Positions 51,848-60,527 are shown, counted from the first letter of the stretch. The stretch: 64,000 nt of DNA from Flavobacterium agri (GCF_013401995.1 NZ_JACBJI010000004.1:310001-374000); one strand, 5' to 3'. Translations and numbers: made by a program. The notes: generated by a model not told the origin, from the letters alone.

Positions 51848-53077
51848 ATGTTCCGCTGGCTTTTCTTTATTCTTTTTGTGGCTGTTATCGAGACGTATGC
51901 GTATCAGGCATTTCGCACCGTTACGAAGATTAAGTGGTTTCTTCTCGCGTATCAACTCATCTCGTTGTTCAGTATCGTTTATATCATATACCAATTTACC
52001 CAATTCGACCGTAAAGTCGGGCAAACACGTCTCACATTGTTCACATTGGGTTTGGTGCTTATTATTTATATCCCGAAAATCCTGCTCACCGTTTTTATGT
52101 TTACCGAAGACGTGTACCGCATGATCGCCGCATTGGTAAACGTGGCGACAAAGGAGAGACAAGGCGATTTTTTGCCTGAAAGACGCAAATTCATAAGTAC
52201 GGTTGCGCTTGGCGTGGCTTCGATTCCGTTCGTTTCGCTTTTGTATGGGATGAAATGGGGCAAGTACAACTTCAAGGTCATCAAACAGCCGATTTATTTC
52301 CCCGATTTGCCCGATGCGTTCGACGGATTTACGATCTGCCAGATTTCGGATGTGCACAGCGGAAGTTTCGACAATGCCGAAAAGATCAACTATGCGATCG
52401 ACCTGATCAACGAACAGCAAGCCGACATGTGTTTGTTTACGGGCGATATCGTCAACACGCACGCTACCGAAATGCATCCGTGGATAGACACGTTCAATCG
52501 CATCAAATCGTACAAATACGGTAAGTTTTCGGTGCTTGGAAACCACGATTACGGCGAATATGTTGAGTGGAACCATCCGAAAGACAAAGAGGATAACTTT
52601 AAGGCGATCAAGAATCTTTACGGCCAAATCGGTTTCGATCTGATGCTCAACGAGCACAAATTCATCGAAAAGGACGGGCAGCGCATCGCTTTGGTCGGTG
52701 TCGAAAACTGGGGAATCGGATTCAAGCAGGTAGGCGATTTGGGCAAGGCTTCACACGATTTGACGAATGATGACTTCAAGATCCTGATGTCACACGATCC
52801 TTCGCATTGGGACGTCGAGGTGAAAAACCATCCGAAAAACTATCAATTGACGCTTGCCGGACACACGCATGGTTTGCAATTCGGAATAGAAATACCGGGT
52901 TTTATCAAATGGAGTCCAATCCAATACCGTTATCCGCAATGGGCCGGATTATACGAAAATCTAGGACGCTATTTATATGTGAATCGCGGTTTCGGATTCC
53001 ATGCTTATCCAGGCAGAGTGGGCATTTGGCCTGAAATAACGGTCATTGAGCTAAAAAAAGGGGCAAAATTAGCGTAA
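51848..53077 (+). CDS. Membrane-anchored metallophosphoesterase
   Basis: A 409-residue protein with about three N-terminal transmembrane helices (3-22, 30-50, 58-88), a basic linker, then a calcineurin-like phosphoesterase domain. Metal motifs are all visible: CQISDVHSGSFDN (DxH), TGDIVNTH (GDxx), GNHDYGEY (GNHD), and AGHTHGLQFG (GHxH). The layout matches YkuE/YaeI-type phosphoesterases that act on lipid-linked phosphates, for example lipid A precursors or phospholipids; the substrate here cannot be read. The trx-fold gene follows in the same direction with its own -7 element. Confidence 0.92.
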   Translation: MFRWLFFILFVAVIETYAYQAFRTVTKIKWFLLAYQLISLFSIVYIIYQFTQFDRKVGQTRLTLFTLGLVLIIYIPKILLTVFMFTEDVYRMIAALVNVATKERQGDFLPERRKFISTVALGVASIPFVSLLYGMKWGKYNFKVIKQPIYFPDLPDAFDGFTICQISDVHSGSFDNAEKINYAIDLINEQQADMCLFTGDIVNTHATEMHPWIDTFNRIKSYKYGKFSVLGNHDYGEYVEWNHPKDKEDNFKAIKNLYGQIGFDLMLNEHKFIEKDGQRIALVGVENWGIGFKQVGDLGKASHDLTNDDFKILMSHDPSHWDVEVKNHPKNYQLTLAGHTHGLQFGIEIPGFIKWSPIQYRYPQWAGLYENLGRYLYVNRGFGFHAYPGRVGIWPEITVIELKKGAKLA

Positions 53078-53091
53078 TATGTTAAAAACCC

Positions 53092-53099
53092 TATATTTG
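53092..53099 (+). promoter_or_regulatory. Probable -7 element for the thioredoxin-fold gene
   Basis: TATATTTG matches TAnnTTTG, 27 bases before the ATG. A second match, TAAATTTG, stands at 53112-53119 only 7 bases before the ATG and is less likely. Confidence 0.5.
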
Positions 53100-53126
53100 T
53101 AATGCAAAGGTTAAATTTGTAAGACT

Positions 53127-53423
53127 ATGTCAAAATTTGGCGAACTGATCAACGCGCCTGTTCCCGTACTCATTGACTTCTACACCGAGTGGAACGAACA
53201 GTCCGTTGCCATGCACCCTGTTATTCGCGATGTTGCCGCCGCTTTAGGCGATAAGGCGAAAGTCATCAAAATAGACGTCGATAAAAATCAGGAATTGGCC
53301 GATGCGCTTCGCATCAAAGGCTTGCCTACGCTGATGATTTACAAAAGCGGGCAGATGATCTGGAGACAATCGGGAGAGCTAGACGCCAATACGATCATCG
53401 GGTTGGTGCAGGAGCAAATCTAA
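53127..53423 (+). CDS. Thioredoxin-fold protein lacking active-site cysteines
   Basis: A 98-residue protein with thioredoxin layout: VPVLIDFYTEW at the active-site strand, KAKVIKIDVDKNQELADALR IKGLPTLMIYKSG with the cis-Pro, and IWRQSGELDANTIIGLVQEQ I at the end. The usual WCGPC site reads WNEQSVAMHP, with no Cys anywhere in the protein, so it cannot do disulfide exchange. No signal peptide. It may be a scaffold or chaperone-like member; this is an inference. Its stop overlaps the stop of the convergent deacetylase gene (CTAA). Confidence 0.9.
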   Translation: MSKFGELINAPVPVLIDFYTEWNEQSVAMHPVIRDVAAALGDKAKVIKIDVDKNQELADALRIKGLPTLMIYKSGQMIWRQSGELDANTIIGLVQEQI

Positions 53424-54058
53424 CGCAACGCTTCGCAGGTAAAGCCGTTTTCCTTTAAGTATTTCAAAGTTTCGGGTAACGCAAAACTCATATTGCGCAA
53501 CGCTTTTTGGCTGTCGTGGAAAATCACGATGCTACCCGGACGGATATTCTTCAACACGTTTTCAAGACATTTTTCGGGCGTGATCGATTGGTCGAAATCG
53601 GCGCTCAAAACGTCCCACATGATTATTTTGTAACCGAGTTTCCTCAATTCGCGCGATTGGGCCGAGGTCACTTTTGCATAAGGCGGACGCATCAGACGGG
53701 ATTCGTCTGTTGTCAACGCGTCTATTTCATCCTGGCAAAGCCGAACGTTCTCGAGATAATCGGCCTCGGGCGTTTTCCAGCCGTTGAGATGGTTGAACGT
53801 GTGGTTTCCGAACGTGTGTCCTTCGGCTAAAATTTGGCGGAAAATATCGGGATTCTTTCGGATGTTGTCGCCTATGCAGAAAAACGTGGCTTTTGCATTG
53901 AAATTTCGCAGTTGCTCGAGAACGAAACCGGTGGCTTCCGGAATCGGGCCGTCGTCGAAAGTGAGGTATACTTTCTTGTGTTGCGAAGCGATGCTCCACA
54001 CGAATTGCGGGAACAGCTTTTTGATGAGCCAATGCGTTTTTATCCAATAGAATTTCAT
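53420..54058 (-). CDS. Polysaccharide deacetylase (NodB domain)
   Basis: A 212-residue carbohydrate esterase 4 enzyme. NodB motifs: YLTFDDGP (Asp35, Asp36), GNHTFNH (His86, His90) and RPPYAK, plus VIFHDS near the end, a complete catalytic set. The N-terminus (MKFYWIKTHWLIKKLFPQFV WSI) may be a short membrane anchor. I use the ATG at 54058; the longer frame to 54142 runs through the palindrome at 54097-54130 and is not believable. It probably removes acetyl groups from peptidoglycan or another polysaccharide; the target is not fixed by sequence. Confidence 0.92.
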   Translation of the reverse strand: MKFYWIKTHWLIKKLFPQFVWSIASQHKKVYLTFDDGPIPEATGFVLEQLRNFNAKATFFCIGDNIRKNPDIFRQILAEGHTFGNHTFNHLNGWKTPEADYLENVRLCQDEIDALTTDESRLMRPPYAKVTSAQSRELRKLGYKIIMWDVLSADFDQSITPEKCLENVLKNIRPGSIVIFHDSQKALRNMSFALPETLKYLKENGFTCEALR

Positions 54059-54096
54059 GGTTATAAGATAGGAAAGACGTGTGGATTTTAAATGAA

Positions 54097-54130
54097 AAAC
54101 CTCAAAGGTTTTTGAAAACCTTTGAGGTTT
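54097..54130 (-). repeat. Perfect palindrome (family B) that also resembles a terminator
   Basis: AAACCTCAAAGGTTTT with its exact complement, 16-base arms, 2-base loop (TG), 24 bases after the stop of the DUF2723 gene. On the minus strand it is followed by TTTTT, so it could end that transcript. Its sequence differs from family A, but length, arm size and placement are alike. Confidence 0.8.
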
Positions 54131-54154
54131 AAAGCAGTCCAAAACTGCATTTTA

Positions 54155-57100
54155 TTACTCAGGATCACGTCCGAAAAGCTTGAACTTGTCGTTATACGAG
54201 TTGAACGTCGCTCGGTTCTTGTTGTAGAACTCGATATCGCCTCTTTCCTTCATCACTTGCAGCAGGCTTCTGTAGCGTTCTATGGCACTTACCACATCAA
54301 CTGCGATCAGGCTTTGCTCGGAATTCCTCAAACCTTTGTAGAACATGAGTTCCTGTTGGTATTTCACCATGAGTTTTTGCAGCAATTCACGTGCTCTTTC
54401 TTTTTCGCCCACTTCGTACAATCCGCCTGCGAAAGGCTCGACCATCGTGTAGTAGCCGTAATAATCCATCGGCATTTTGGAAAGCGCGAGATTGATGATG
54501 TTCTTGGCTTTGTCGGTCTTGCCTTCGTTGATGAGTTGCTCCATCAAACGCGCCATATTCGTGCGGTACGTGATGCTGTTTTTGCGTGTTTCCGGATCGT
54601 GGTAGATTTTGGTGCTTTCGCCGTTGCCCCAATCCCATTTGGTGACGATGCCGTACATTTTTTCGGAATCAATGCTGCCCATGTCGAGCATGCTAGGCGC
54701 TTTCTCCAACGATGTTTTCATCGGGACGAGTTTGTAGACGACACCGTCCAACTGCAGATAATCCTTCATCCACAGATAATCGTCGTCGCCGAAACTTCCA
54801 CCCGTGAAATAAATCGGACGTTTCCAGTTGTTGTTCTGCAAGATGTCGAGCATCATGATGCGGTTCTTGTAAATCGCCGGCCCTTTGATCTCGATGTCGA
54901 TATACGGAACGATCGAATCATTGTATTTCGAATCGATGGTCTTATTGGCGATGATCGCGTTCTTGTCTACCGGAATCCTGATTTTGTTCGTCGGATAGAA
55001 ATGATATTTCTGGCCGTTCTGCATTTCGACTAGCGCACGCGGATCTTCGAGTTTCAAGAAATCGAGGAACTGTTTCAAGCCGATGGCTTCCTTGGTCGTT
55101 TGCTGGAATACGGCATAATCGAGCTTGTCACCCACATATTGGTCGTGGCTGAACGAAATCGGAGCACCTTCCGCATCCCAAGTCTTCATTTTGGATTGGT
55201 CGATGTACCAATCGGTCATGAAAAGGCTCGTATTGATGATCTTGATGTCGCGTCGGACGCCTTCGATTTCCTGTGCGTACCAAAGCGGGAACGTGTCGTT
55301 GTCGCCAATGGTGAACAGAATCGCGTTCTTATCGCACGAATTCAGGTAGTTTTTGGCCATCGCGATTGCGGTGTAACGACCCGAACGATCGTGGTCATCC
55401 CAGTTTTGGGAAGCCAGGATTAGAGGCGAAGCAAGCAAGCATACGCCGATTGCAATTTGTCCGGCGATTTTTGGCTGCAACCATTTACGCACGGTTTCGT
55501 AAATCGCATAAACCCCGAATCCGACCCAAATCGCGAAAACGTAGAACGAACCTACCAAAGCGTAATCGCGCTCACGAGGCTCGAAAGGACGCTCGTTAAG
55601 GTAAATCTTGAGCGCCAATCCCGTGAAAAGGAACAGCGCGAGCAAAACGTAGAAACTCTTGAGGTCTTTGTTTGCGTGCCATGCCAATCCGATGATGCCC
55701 AAAATCAAAGGCAGGAAGAAATAGACGTTGCGGCCTTTGTTGTTTTTGGCGTCGTCTGTAAGGTTGTCTTGAGAGCCCAAATGCATTTCATCGACGAACT
55801 TGACGCCGCTGAGCCAGTTTCCGTCGAGGTTGTCGTATTTGCCTTGGATGTCGTTTTGGCGTCCGGTGAAATTCCACATCAAATAACGCCAGTACATGTA
55901 GCCGAACTGGTATTCGAACATAAAGCTCAAATTGTCGCCGGTCGACGGTTTTTTGATCGTCAGGAATTCGCCGTAATGCTTCAGAAAACTCACGTAGCCT
56001 TCGTTGTCGATCTGTCCGCTTGCATAAGCTCTGCGGAATTCGGAAACGATATTAAGGAGTTCTTGTTTGTTTTCTTCTTCGATTACTTCATCGATGTCGG
56101 CGCGGATAGAAAACTCCGGCGGACTCGTGAAATTGATGTAATTCTCTACGTGTTCGGTGCTCCAAAGTCGCGGCAAAATCGCTTTTTGGTTGTCGTCACT
56201 GTTCTGTTCGGCGTTTTTCCAGTTGTTCGTGATGACGTATTTGCCGGTTTTGTAGTCGCGCTCGTAGTTCGGTTTCTTGTCGAGATACGGTTCGTCTTCG
56301 TCAAGCCCGGCGAACATGTCGGTATATTGAGGTCCATAGAACAATGGATTCACGCCGTACTGCTCGCGGTTGTAGTACGCCAAAAGCTCGGCCGCATCCG
56401 AAGGTTTGTTCTCGTTGATCACGGTGTTGGCATTGGCGCGTATCGGAAGCATCATCCAGGTTGAGAATCCTAGGAAAATGAACAATATGCAAAGGATGAC
56501 CGTGTTGTAGAAAACGAGTCCTTTTTTGCGTGTGTATTTCAATCCGAAATAGAACAAAGCGACCATCACCAGAACGGCGAAAATCGTTCCCGAATCGAAC
56601 GGAAGCCCGAAACTGTTGACCATGAAAATTTCGGTTTTTCCGAAAATGGCCATCGTCCAGGGCAACATCAATTTAAAGATGAACAACAGGATGCCCACCA
56701 CGACGATATTGGCGACGATGAAATTCTTGATCGTGATCGTCTTGTAATTCTTGAAGTAATACAGATAACCGATCGACGGAATCGTAAGCAAAGCCATGAA
56801 GTGAACTCCGAACGACAATCCGATGACGAGTGAAATGATCAGCAGCCATTTGTTTCCGCGAGGCGTGTGCATTTCCTCTTCCCAGCGTAAACCGAGCCAG
56901 AAAAGAAGCGCGATCAGCAACGAAGCGGCCGCGTAAACCTCGGCTTCTACGGCGTTGAACCAAAAACTGTCGGTGAACGTGAAAGTAAGTGCGCCGATGA
57001 AAGAAGCGCCGAGAACGACGATGGCGTTGTTTTTATTCCAATCCGAAAATTGGGTGATGATTTTCCGGAGTACGATAGATGATGACCAAAACAAGAATAA

Positions 57101-57376
57101 AATCGTGAAGGCGCTCGAAAACACCGAAATCATGTTCACCATTACCGCTACATATTGGTCACTGGGTGCGAACATCGCTAAAAAGGCGCCCAGCATTTGG
57201 AACAAAGGTGCTCCCGGCGGGTGGCCTACCTCAAGATTGGCGGCGGTGGCAATGTATTCGCCACAATCCCAAAAACTCATGGTCGGCTCGACGGTAAGAA
57301 CATAGGTGATCAAGGCAATAGAAAAAGCGACCCATCCGGTAATCGTATTCCACTTGCGGAAATTGAAATCTGTCAT
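54155..57376 (-). CDS. DUF2723 (TMEM260-like) membrane glycosyltransferase
   Basis: A 1073-residue protein. The first ~150 residues match DUF2723 (VAFSIALITYVLTVEPTMSF WDCGEYIATAANLEVGHPPG APLFQMLG): the PTMSFWDCGEY loop is the family hallmark, equivalent to the catalytic acidic loop of GT-C enzymes. About ten further hydrophobic helices extend to ~690. The last ~380 residues are soluble and helical toward the end (EGKTDKAKNIINLALSKMPM DYYGYY), TPR-like. Homologues such as TMEM260 transfer O-mannose to proteins; in Bacteroidota the family is thought to act in protein O-glycosylation at the membrane. Acceptor and sugar are not evident. No other glycosylation genes are adjacent. Confidence 0.88.
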   Translation of the reverse strand: MTDFNFRKWNTITGWVAFSIALITYVLTVEPTMSFWDCGEYIATAANLEVGHPPGAPLFQMLGAFLAMFAPSDQYVAVMVNMISVFSSAFTILFLFWSSSIVLRKIITQFSDWNKNNAIVVLGASFIGALTFTFTDSFWFNAVEAEVYAAASLLIALLFWLGLRWEEEMHTPRGNKWLLIISLVIGLSFGVHFMALLTIPSIGYLYYFKNYKTITIKNFIVANIVVVGILLFIFKLMLPWTMAIFGKTEIFMVNSFGLPFDSGTIFAVLVMVALFYFGLKYTRKKGLVFYNTVILCILFIFLGFSTWMMLPIRANANTVINENKPSDAAELLAYYNREQYGVNPLFYGPQYTDMFAGLDEDEPYLDKKPNYERDYKTGKYVITNNWKNAEQNSDDNQKAILPRLWSTEHVENYINFTSPPEFSIRADIDEVIEEENKQELLNIVSEFRRAYASGQIDNEGYVSFLKHYGEFLTIKKPSTGDNLSFMFEYQFGYMYWRYLMWNFTGRQNDIQGKYDNLDGNWLSGVKFVDEMHLGSQDNLTDDAKNNKGRNVYFFLPLILGIIGLAWHANKDLKSFYVLLALFLFTGLALKIYLNERPFEPRERDYALVGSFYVFAIWVGFGVYAIYETVRKWLQPKIAGQIAIGVCLLASPLILASQNWDDHDRSGRYTAIAMAKNYLNSCDKNAILFTIGDNDTFPLWYAQEIEGVRRDIKIINTSLFMTDWYIDQSKMKTWDAEGAPISFSHDQYVGDKLDYAVFQQTTKEAIGLKQFLDFLKLEDPRALVEMQNGQKYHFYPTNKIRIPVDKNAIIANKTIDSKYNDSIVPYIDIEIKGPAIYKNRIMMLDILQNNNWKRPIYFTGGSFGDDDYLWMKDYLQLDGVVYKLVPMKTSLEKAPSMLDMGSIDSEKMYGIVTKWDWGNGESTKIYHDPETRKNSITYRTNMARLMEQLINEGKTDKAKNIINLALSKMPMDYYGYYTMVEPFAGGLYEVGEKERARELLQKLMVKYQQELMFYKGLRNSEQSLIAVDVVSAIERYRSLLQVMKERGDIEFYNKNRATFNSYNDKFKLFGRDPE

Positions 57377-57542
57377 CGTACAGAGGTTATTAATGCGTTA
57401 CAAAGAAACTGTTTTTTTACCAACGGCATGGGCGGTTAACAAAAAATTCTATGGCCGGACCGATCAGAAAGAAAGCTAAATTGTTGTAATAGACAGTTCT
57501 CTGAAAAAGATGTCACAGAAGTTTAGAAAAAAAACAAAAAAA

Positions 57543-57573
57543 TTTGCGAAGAACAGATTTTGTTTTAAATTTG
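57543..57573 (+). promoter_or_regulatory. Promoter of tRNA-Gln
   Basis: TTTG (57543-57546), 19 bases, then TAAATTTG (57566-57573), a full housekeeping promoter match 20 bases before the tRNA. The rest of 57377-57542 shows no gene. Confidence 0.8.
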
Positions 57574-57593
57574 CACTCGCAATCAAGCTATGC

Positions 57594-57664
57594 TGGTCCA
57601 TGGTGTAATGGTAACACTACGGTTTTTGGTGCCGTCTTTCTAGGTTCGAGTCCTAGTGGGCCAA
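57594..57664 (+). tRNA. tRNA-Gln (anticodon TTG)
   Basis: A full cloverleaf of 71 bases: acceptor TGGTCCA pairs with TGGGCCA (one G-T), the D arm includes GTGTAATGGTAAC, the anticodon arm is ACGGT-TTTTGGT-GCCGT with TTG in the loop, and the T arm is CTAGG-TTCGAGT-CCTAG. Discriminator A; CCA is not encoded, so it is added after transcription. It has its own promoter and terminator and is therefore a single-gene transcript. Confidence 0.97.
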
Positions 57665-57669
57665 CAGGA

Positions 57670-57697
57670 AAGCCTCCCGATCGGGAGGCTTTTTTTA
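57670..57697 (+). terminator. Terminator of tRNA-Gln
   Basis: AAGCCTCCCGA / TCGGGAGGCTT, a perfect 22-base inverted repeat followed by a T run, starting 6 bases after the tRNA. Confidence 0.92.
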
Positions 57698-57756
57698 TTG
57701 TGGAAACTCCAAATCCCATTTCTTTTTGCAGCAATCTTTAGAATGTTTATAAAAGC

Positions 57757-57786
57757 AAAAAGTCCGCAGAAAGCGACGGACTTTTT
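57757..57786 (-). terminator. Terminator of the universal stress protein gene
   Basis: AAAAAGTCCG / CGGACTTTTT with a 10-base loop, 29 bases after the usp stop. It is flanked by an outer repeat CAAATCCCA (57710-57718) / TGGGATTTG (57805-57813). Confidence 0.85.
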
Positions 57787-57814
57787 ACATTCATACTCCA
57801 AAATTGGGATTTGC

Positions 57815-58639
57815 TCAGATTTTAAAAGTCACCACCGGACGGATCGCGTGATTCACCAAATCTTCGCTGATGCTTCCGTTAAAGAAGTGTGCGAAACCGG
57901 TGCGTCCGTGCGTGCACATGCCGATAAGGTCTGCCTTTACGCTGTTGGCGAAGTTCAGGATGCCTTTTTCTACGTTCACGTCGTTGTAAATATGAAGAGA
58001 GTAATTCGTGAAGTTCACGTCGCGCATGAAGTCGTTCATGATGTTTTCGGCGACTTGGGTCGGTTTGAAACTGTTCGGCGTGTTGATCATGACCAGTTTC
58101 AGGTGGGATCCGAAATGTGAAGCGATATCGACCAATTGTTTGAACGGTTTTTTGATCTCGTCCGAGAAATCCGAAGCGAAAACGAAATTATCCGCTTTGA
58201 ATTCGGCCATCTCGTTTTTGATCACGAGTACCGGAATGTCTGAACTGCGAACCACTTTCTCTGCGTTCGAACCGATGAACATCTCGTGGAAACCGCTCGC
58301 GCCATGAGAGCCCATAACGATGAAATCGGCATTCTCTTTCTTGGCGACGCTATTGATCCCTTCGTAGACTTTTCCGAAACGCGTGGTTTCCGTAACGGTG
58401 AGTCCTTCGAGGTAAGGAGCGTCGAGCAGGCCTTCGAATTTGGCCATCGCCTGGTTTTTGAAAAAGATGATTTCGGGTATGTCTGCCCCTTTTACCGCTG
58501 CGTCGCTGCCTTCGTGAGGCAACTCGAGCATGTGGAGCAATAAGATTTCGCAGTGTTGTTTTTTGGCGATTTGAGCGGCCACCTTAAGGGCGTATTCCGC
58601 CTGATCTGAAAAGTCGGTAGGCACTAAAATTTTTTTCAT
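57815..58639 (-). CDS. Universal stress protein, tandem UspA domains
   Basis: A 274-residue cytoplasmic protein made of two UspA folds. Domain 1 (1-~145): MKKILVPTDFSDQAEYALKV AAQ, then ADFIVMGSHGASGFHEMFIG SNAEKVVRSSDIPVLVIKNE, whose GxHGxxG(9)GS(x) arrangement suggests ATP binding. Domain 2 (~150-274): NFVFASDFSDEIKKPFKQLV DI and ADLIGMCTHGRTGFAHFFNG SISEDLVNHAIRPVVTF. Tandem Usp proteins are normal in Bacteroidota. It responds to stress; the specific signal is not known. It is transcribed leftward, divergent from rimP. Confidence 0.93.
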   Translation of the reverse strand: MKKILVPTDFSDQAEYALKVAAQIAKKQHCEILLLHMLELPHEGSDAAVKGADIPEIIFFKNQAMAKFEGLLDAPYLEGLTVTETTRFGKVYEGINSVAKKENADFIVMGSHGASGFHEMFIGSNAEKVVRSSDIPVLVIKNEMAEFKADNFVFASDFSDEIKKPFKQLVDIASHFGSHLKLVMINTPNSFKPTQVAENIMNDFMRDVNFTNYSLHIYNDVNVEKGILNFANSVKADLIGMCTHGRTGFAHFFNGSISEDLVNHAIRPVVTFKI

Positions 58640-58721
58640 GTGAAAGTGGTGAATAAGTGTTTAATGATTGTTTGTTTCTCTAGAAATAAAGTTACGAATT
58701 ATTTAACTGTTAACGCTCATT

Positions 58722-58750
58722 TTTGGTTTATAAAAAAATAACTATATTTG
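58722..58750 (+). promoter_or_regulatory. Promoter of the rimP-nusA-infB operon
   Basis: TTTG (58722-58725), 17 bases, then TATATTTG (58743-58750). It implies a leader of about 55 bases before rimP. Confidence 0.72.
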
Positions 58751-58779
58751 CATCGTTATTTATTTGAAAACTAAATAAT

Positions 58780-58804
58780 GAGGGGACGAGAGTCCCCTCT
58801 TTTT
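58780..58804 (+). terminator. Terminator-like hairpin in the rimP leader (candidate attenuator)
   Basis: GAGGGGAC / GTCCCCTC with a GAGA loop followed by five T, ending 7 bases before the rimP ATG and about 30 bases after the -7 element. In this place it could stop transcription early and regulate rimP-nusA-infB. A 14-codon frame (ATG 58778 to stop 58822) crosses the hairpin. Confidence 0.75.
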
Positions 58805-58811
58805 ATACCCT

Positions 58812-59276
58812 ATGACGTTTAAAGACAAAGTCGCGGAACTTTTGAATGCCGCACTCGAGGAAAAACCATCGGTATTCTTGATAGATCTTTCTGTTAATGA
58901 AGCCGGTAAAATCAACGTGACCCTAGATGGAGACCATGGTGTGACGCTTCAGGATTGCATCGACGTGAGCCGTGCGATAGAGCACAATCTAGACAGGGAA
59001 GAACAGGATTTTTCTCTTGAAGTGGCATCCGCAGGAGCGACATCGCCGTTGAAGTTGGTTCGCCAATACAAGAAAAATATCGGGCGCACGCTACAGGTGA
59101 AAACCGCCACCGAAACCATCGAAGCCGAAATCACAAATGCCAACGACGATTTCATTACGTTGGAATGGGAAGCGCGCGAACCCAAAAAAGTAGGAAAAGG
59201 AAAAGAAACTGTTCAAAAGAAACAGGAAATCAAATATTCAGAAATCAAAGAAGCAACCGTTACAATTAAATTTTAA
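58812..59276 (+). CDS. rimP: Ribosome maturation factor RimP
   Basis: A 154-residue assembly factor for the 30S subunit. The N-terminal domain shows [87 protein letters not shown], with the DxxxxSR and S(A/P)G patterns of the family. The C-terminal part is an SH3-like barrel. Length is normal. It begins the operon and is followed at 6 bases by nusA; a terminator-like hairpin precedes it. Confidence 0.96.
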   Translation: MTFKDKVAELLNAALEEKPSVFLIDLSVNEAGKINVTLDGDHGVTLQDCIDVSRAIEHNLDREEQDFSLEVASAGATSPLKLVRQYKKNIGRTLQVKTATETIEAEITNANDDFITLEWEAREPKKVGKGKETVQKKQEIKYSEIKEATVTIKF

Positions 59277-59282
59277 AGTAAT

Positions 59283-60527
59283 ATGGAAAATCTCGCATTA
59301 ATCGACTCGTTTTCAGAGTTTAAGGATGATAAATTGATCGATCGCGTTACGCTGATGGCCATCCTTGAAGATGTGTTTAGAAATGCCTTGAAGAAAAAAT
59401 TCGGATCCGATGAGAATTTCGATATCATCATCAACCCAGACAAGGGTGATATGGAAATCTGGAGACGTCGCGTAATCGTTGCCGACGAAGACCTGGATTT
59501 GGAAAACGAAGAGATTACACTTACCGAAGCCCGTAAAATCGAACCCGATTTCGAGATTGGCGAGGAAGTTTCCGAAGAAGTAAAGCTCATCGATTTGGGA
59601 AGACGTGCCATTTTGGCTTTGCGTCAGAACCTGATCTCGAAAATACACGAGCACGACAATACCAACCTCTACAAACAATTTAAAGATTTGATAGGGGAAA
59701 TTTATACTGCCGAAGTGCACCACGTTCGCCCTAGAGTCGTAATTTTGGTCGACGACGAAGGAAACGAGATCGTGCTTCCGAAGGAAAAACAGATCCCGTC
59801 CGACTTTTTCCGCAAAGGAGACAACGTACGCGGAATCATCGAAAACGTGGAGTTAAAAGGGAATAAGCCGCAAATCATCATGTCGCGTACCTCAGAAAAA
59901 TTCCTCGAGAAATTGTTCGAGCAGGAAATTCCGGAAGTATTCGACGGACTGATCACCGTGAAAAACGTAGTGCGTATTCCGGGTGAAAAGGCGAAAGTTG
60001 CAGTAGATTCTTACGACGATCGTATCGATCCCGTTGGAGCCTGCGTCGGTATGAAAGGCTCGCGTATCCACGGAATCGTGCGTGAATTGGGCAACGAGAA
60101 CATCGATGTCATCAACTATACGAATAACATCCAACTCTTTATAACACGTGCCCTTAGCCCGGCAAAAGTGTCTTCGATCAAACTCAACGAAGATCAGAAA
60201 AGGGCAGAGGTTTATTTGAAACTCGAAGAGGTTTCGAAAGCCATCGGACGCGGCGGACATAACATCAAACTGGCAGGGTTGCTTACAGGTTATGAGCTTG
60301 ATGTCATCCGCGAAGGAAACATCGCAGAAGAAGAGGACGATGTGGAATTGACCGAATTCTCGGATGAAATCGAAGGATGGGTCATCGAGGAGTTCGCCAA
60401 AATCGGGCTTGACACGGCTAAAAGCGTGTTGAAGCAAGACGTGGCGGATCTTGTTCGAAGAACCGACCTTGAAGAGGAAACCATCCTGGACGTGATGCGT
60501 ATCCTCAAGGAAGAATTCGAAGGATAA
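59283..60527 (+). CDS. nusA: Transcription termination/antitermination factor NusA
   Basis: A 414-residue RNA polymerase-associated factor. The N-terminal domain (1-~125) opens ENLALIDSFSEFKDDKLIDR VTLMAILEDVFRNALKKKFG, then an S1 domain (about 130-200: GEIYTAEVHHVRPRVVILVD, IIMSRTSEKFLEKLF) and two KH units (DRIDPVGACVGMKGSRIHGI VRELGNENIDVI; AIGRGGHNIKLAGLLTGYEL DV). It controls pausing, termination and antitermination. In well-studied bacteria the operon is autoregulated by NusA; the leader hairpin upstream of rimP would suit that, by analogy only. Confidence 0.97.
   Translation: MENLALIDSFSEFKDDKLIDRVTLMAILEDVFRNALKKKFGSDENFDIIINPDKGDMEIWRRRVIVADEDLDLENEEITLTEARKIEPDFEIGEEVSEEVKLIDLGRRAILALRQNLISKIHEHDNTNLYKQFKDLIGEIYTAEVHHVRPRVVILVDDEGNEIVLPKEKQIPSDFFRKGDNVRGIIENVELKGNKPQIIMSRTSEKFLEKLFEQEIPEVFDGLITVKNVVRIPGEKAKVAVDSYDDRIDPVGACVGMKGSRIHGIVRELGNENIDVINYTNNIQLFITRALSPAKVSSIKLNEDQKRAEVYLKLEEVSKAIGRGGHNIKLAGLLTGYELDVIREGNIAEEEDDVELTEFSDEIEGWVIEEFAKIGLDTAKSVLKQDVADLVRRTDLEEETILDVMRILKEEFEG

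Noticed and set aside
54059..54142. 28-codon N-terminal extension of the deacetylase
   Set aside because: It translates the palindrome at 54097-54130 and has no conserved sequence; MKFYWIKTHW at 54058 is the sensible start.
57670..57691. Perfect 22-base palindrome after tRNA-Gln as a possible REP or attachment site
   Set aside because: The following T run and position make it an ordinary terminator. No integrase or duplicated tRNA end is present, so an attachment site is not supported.
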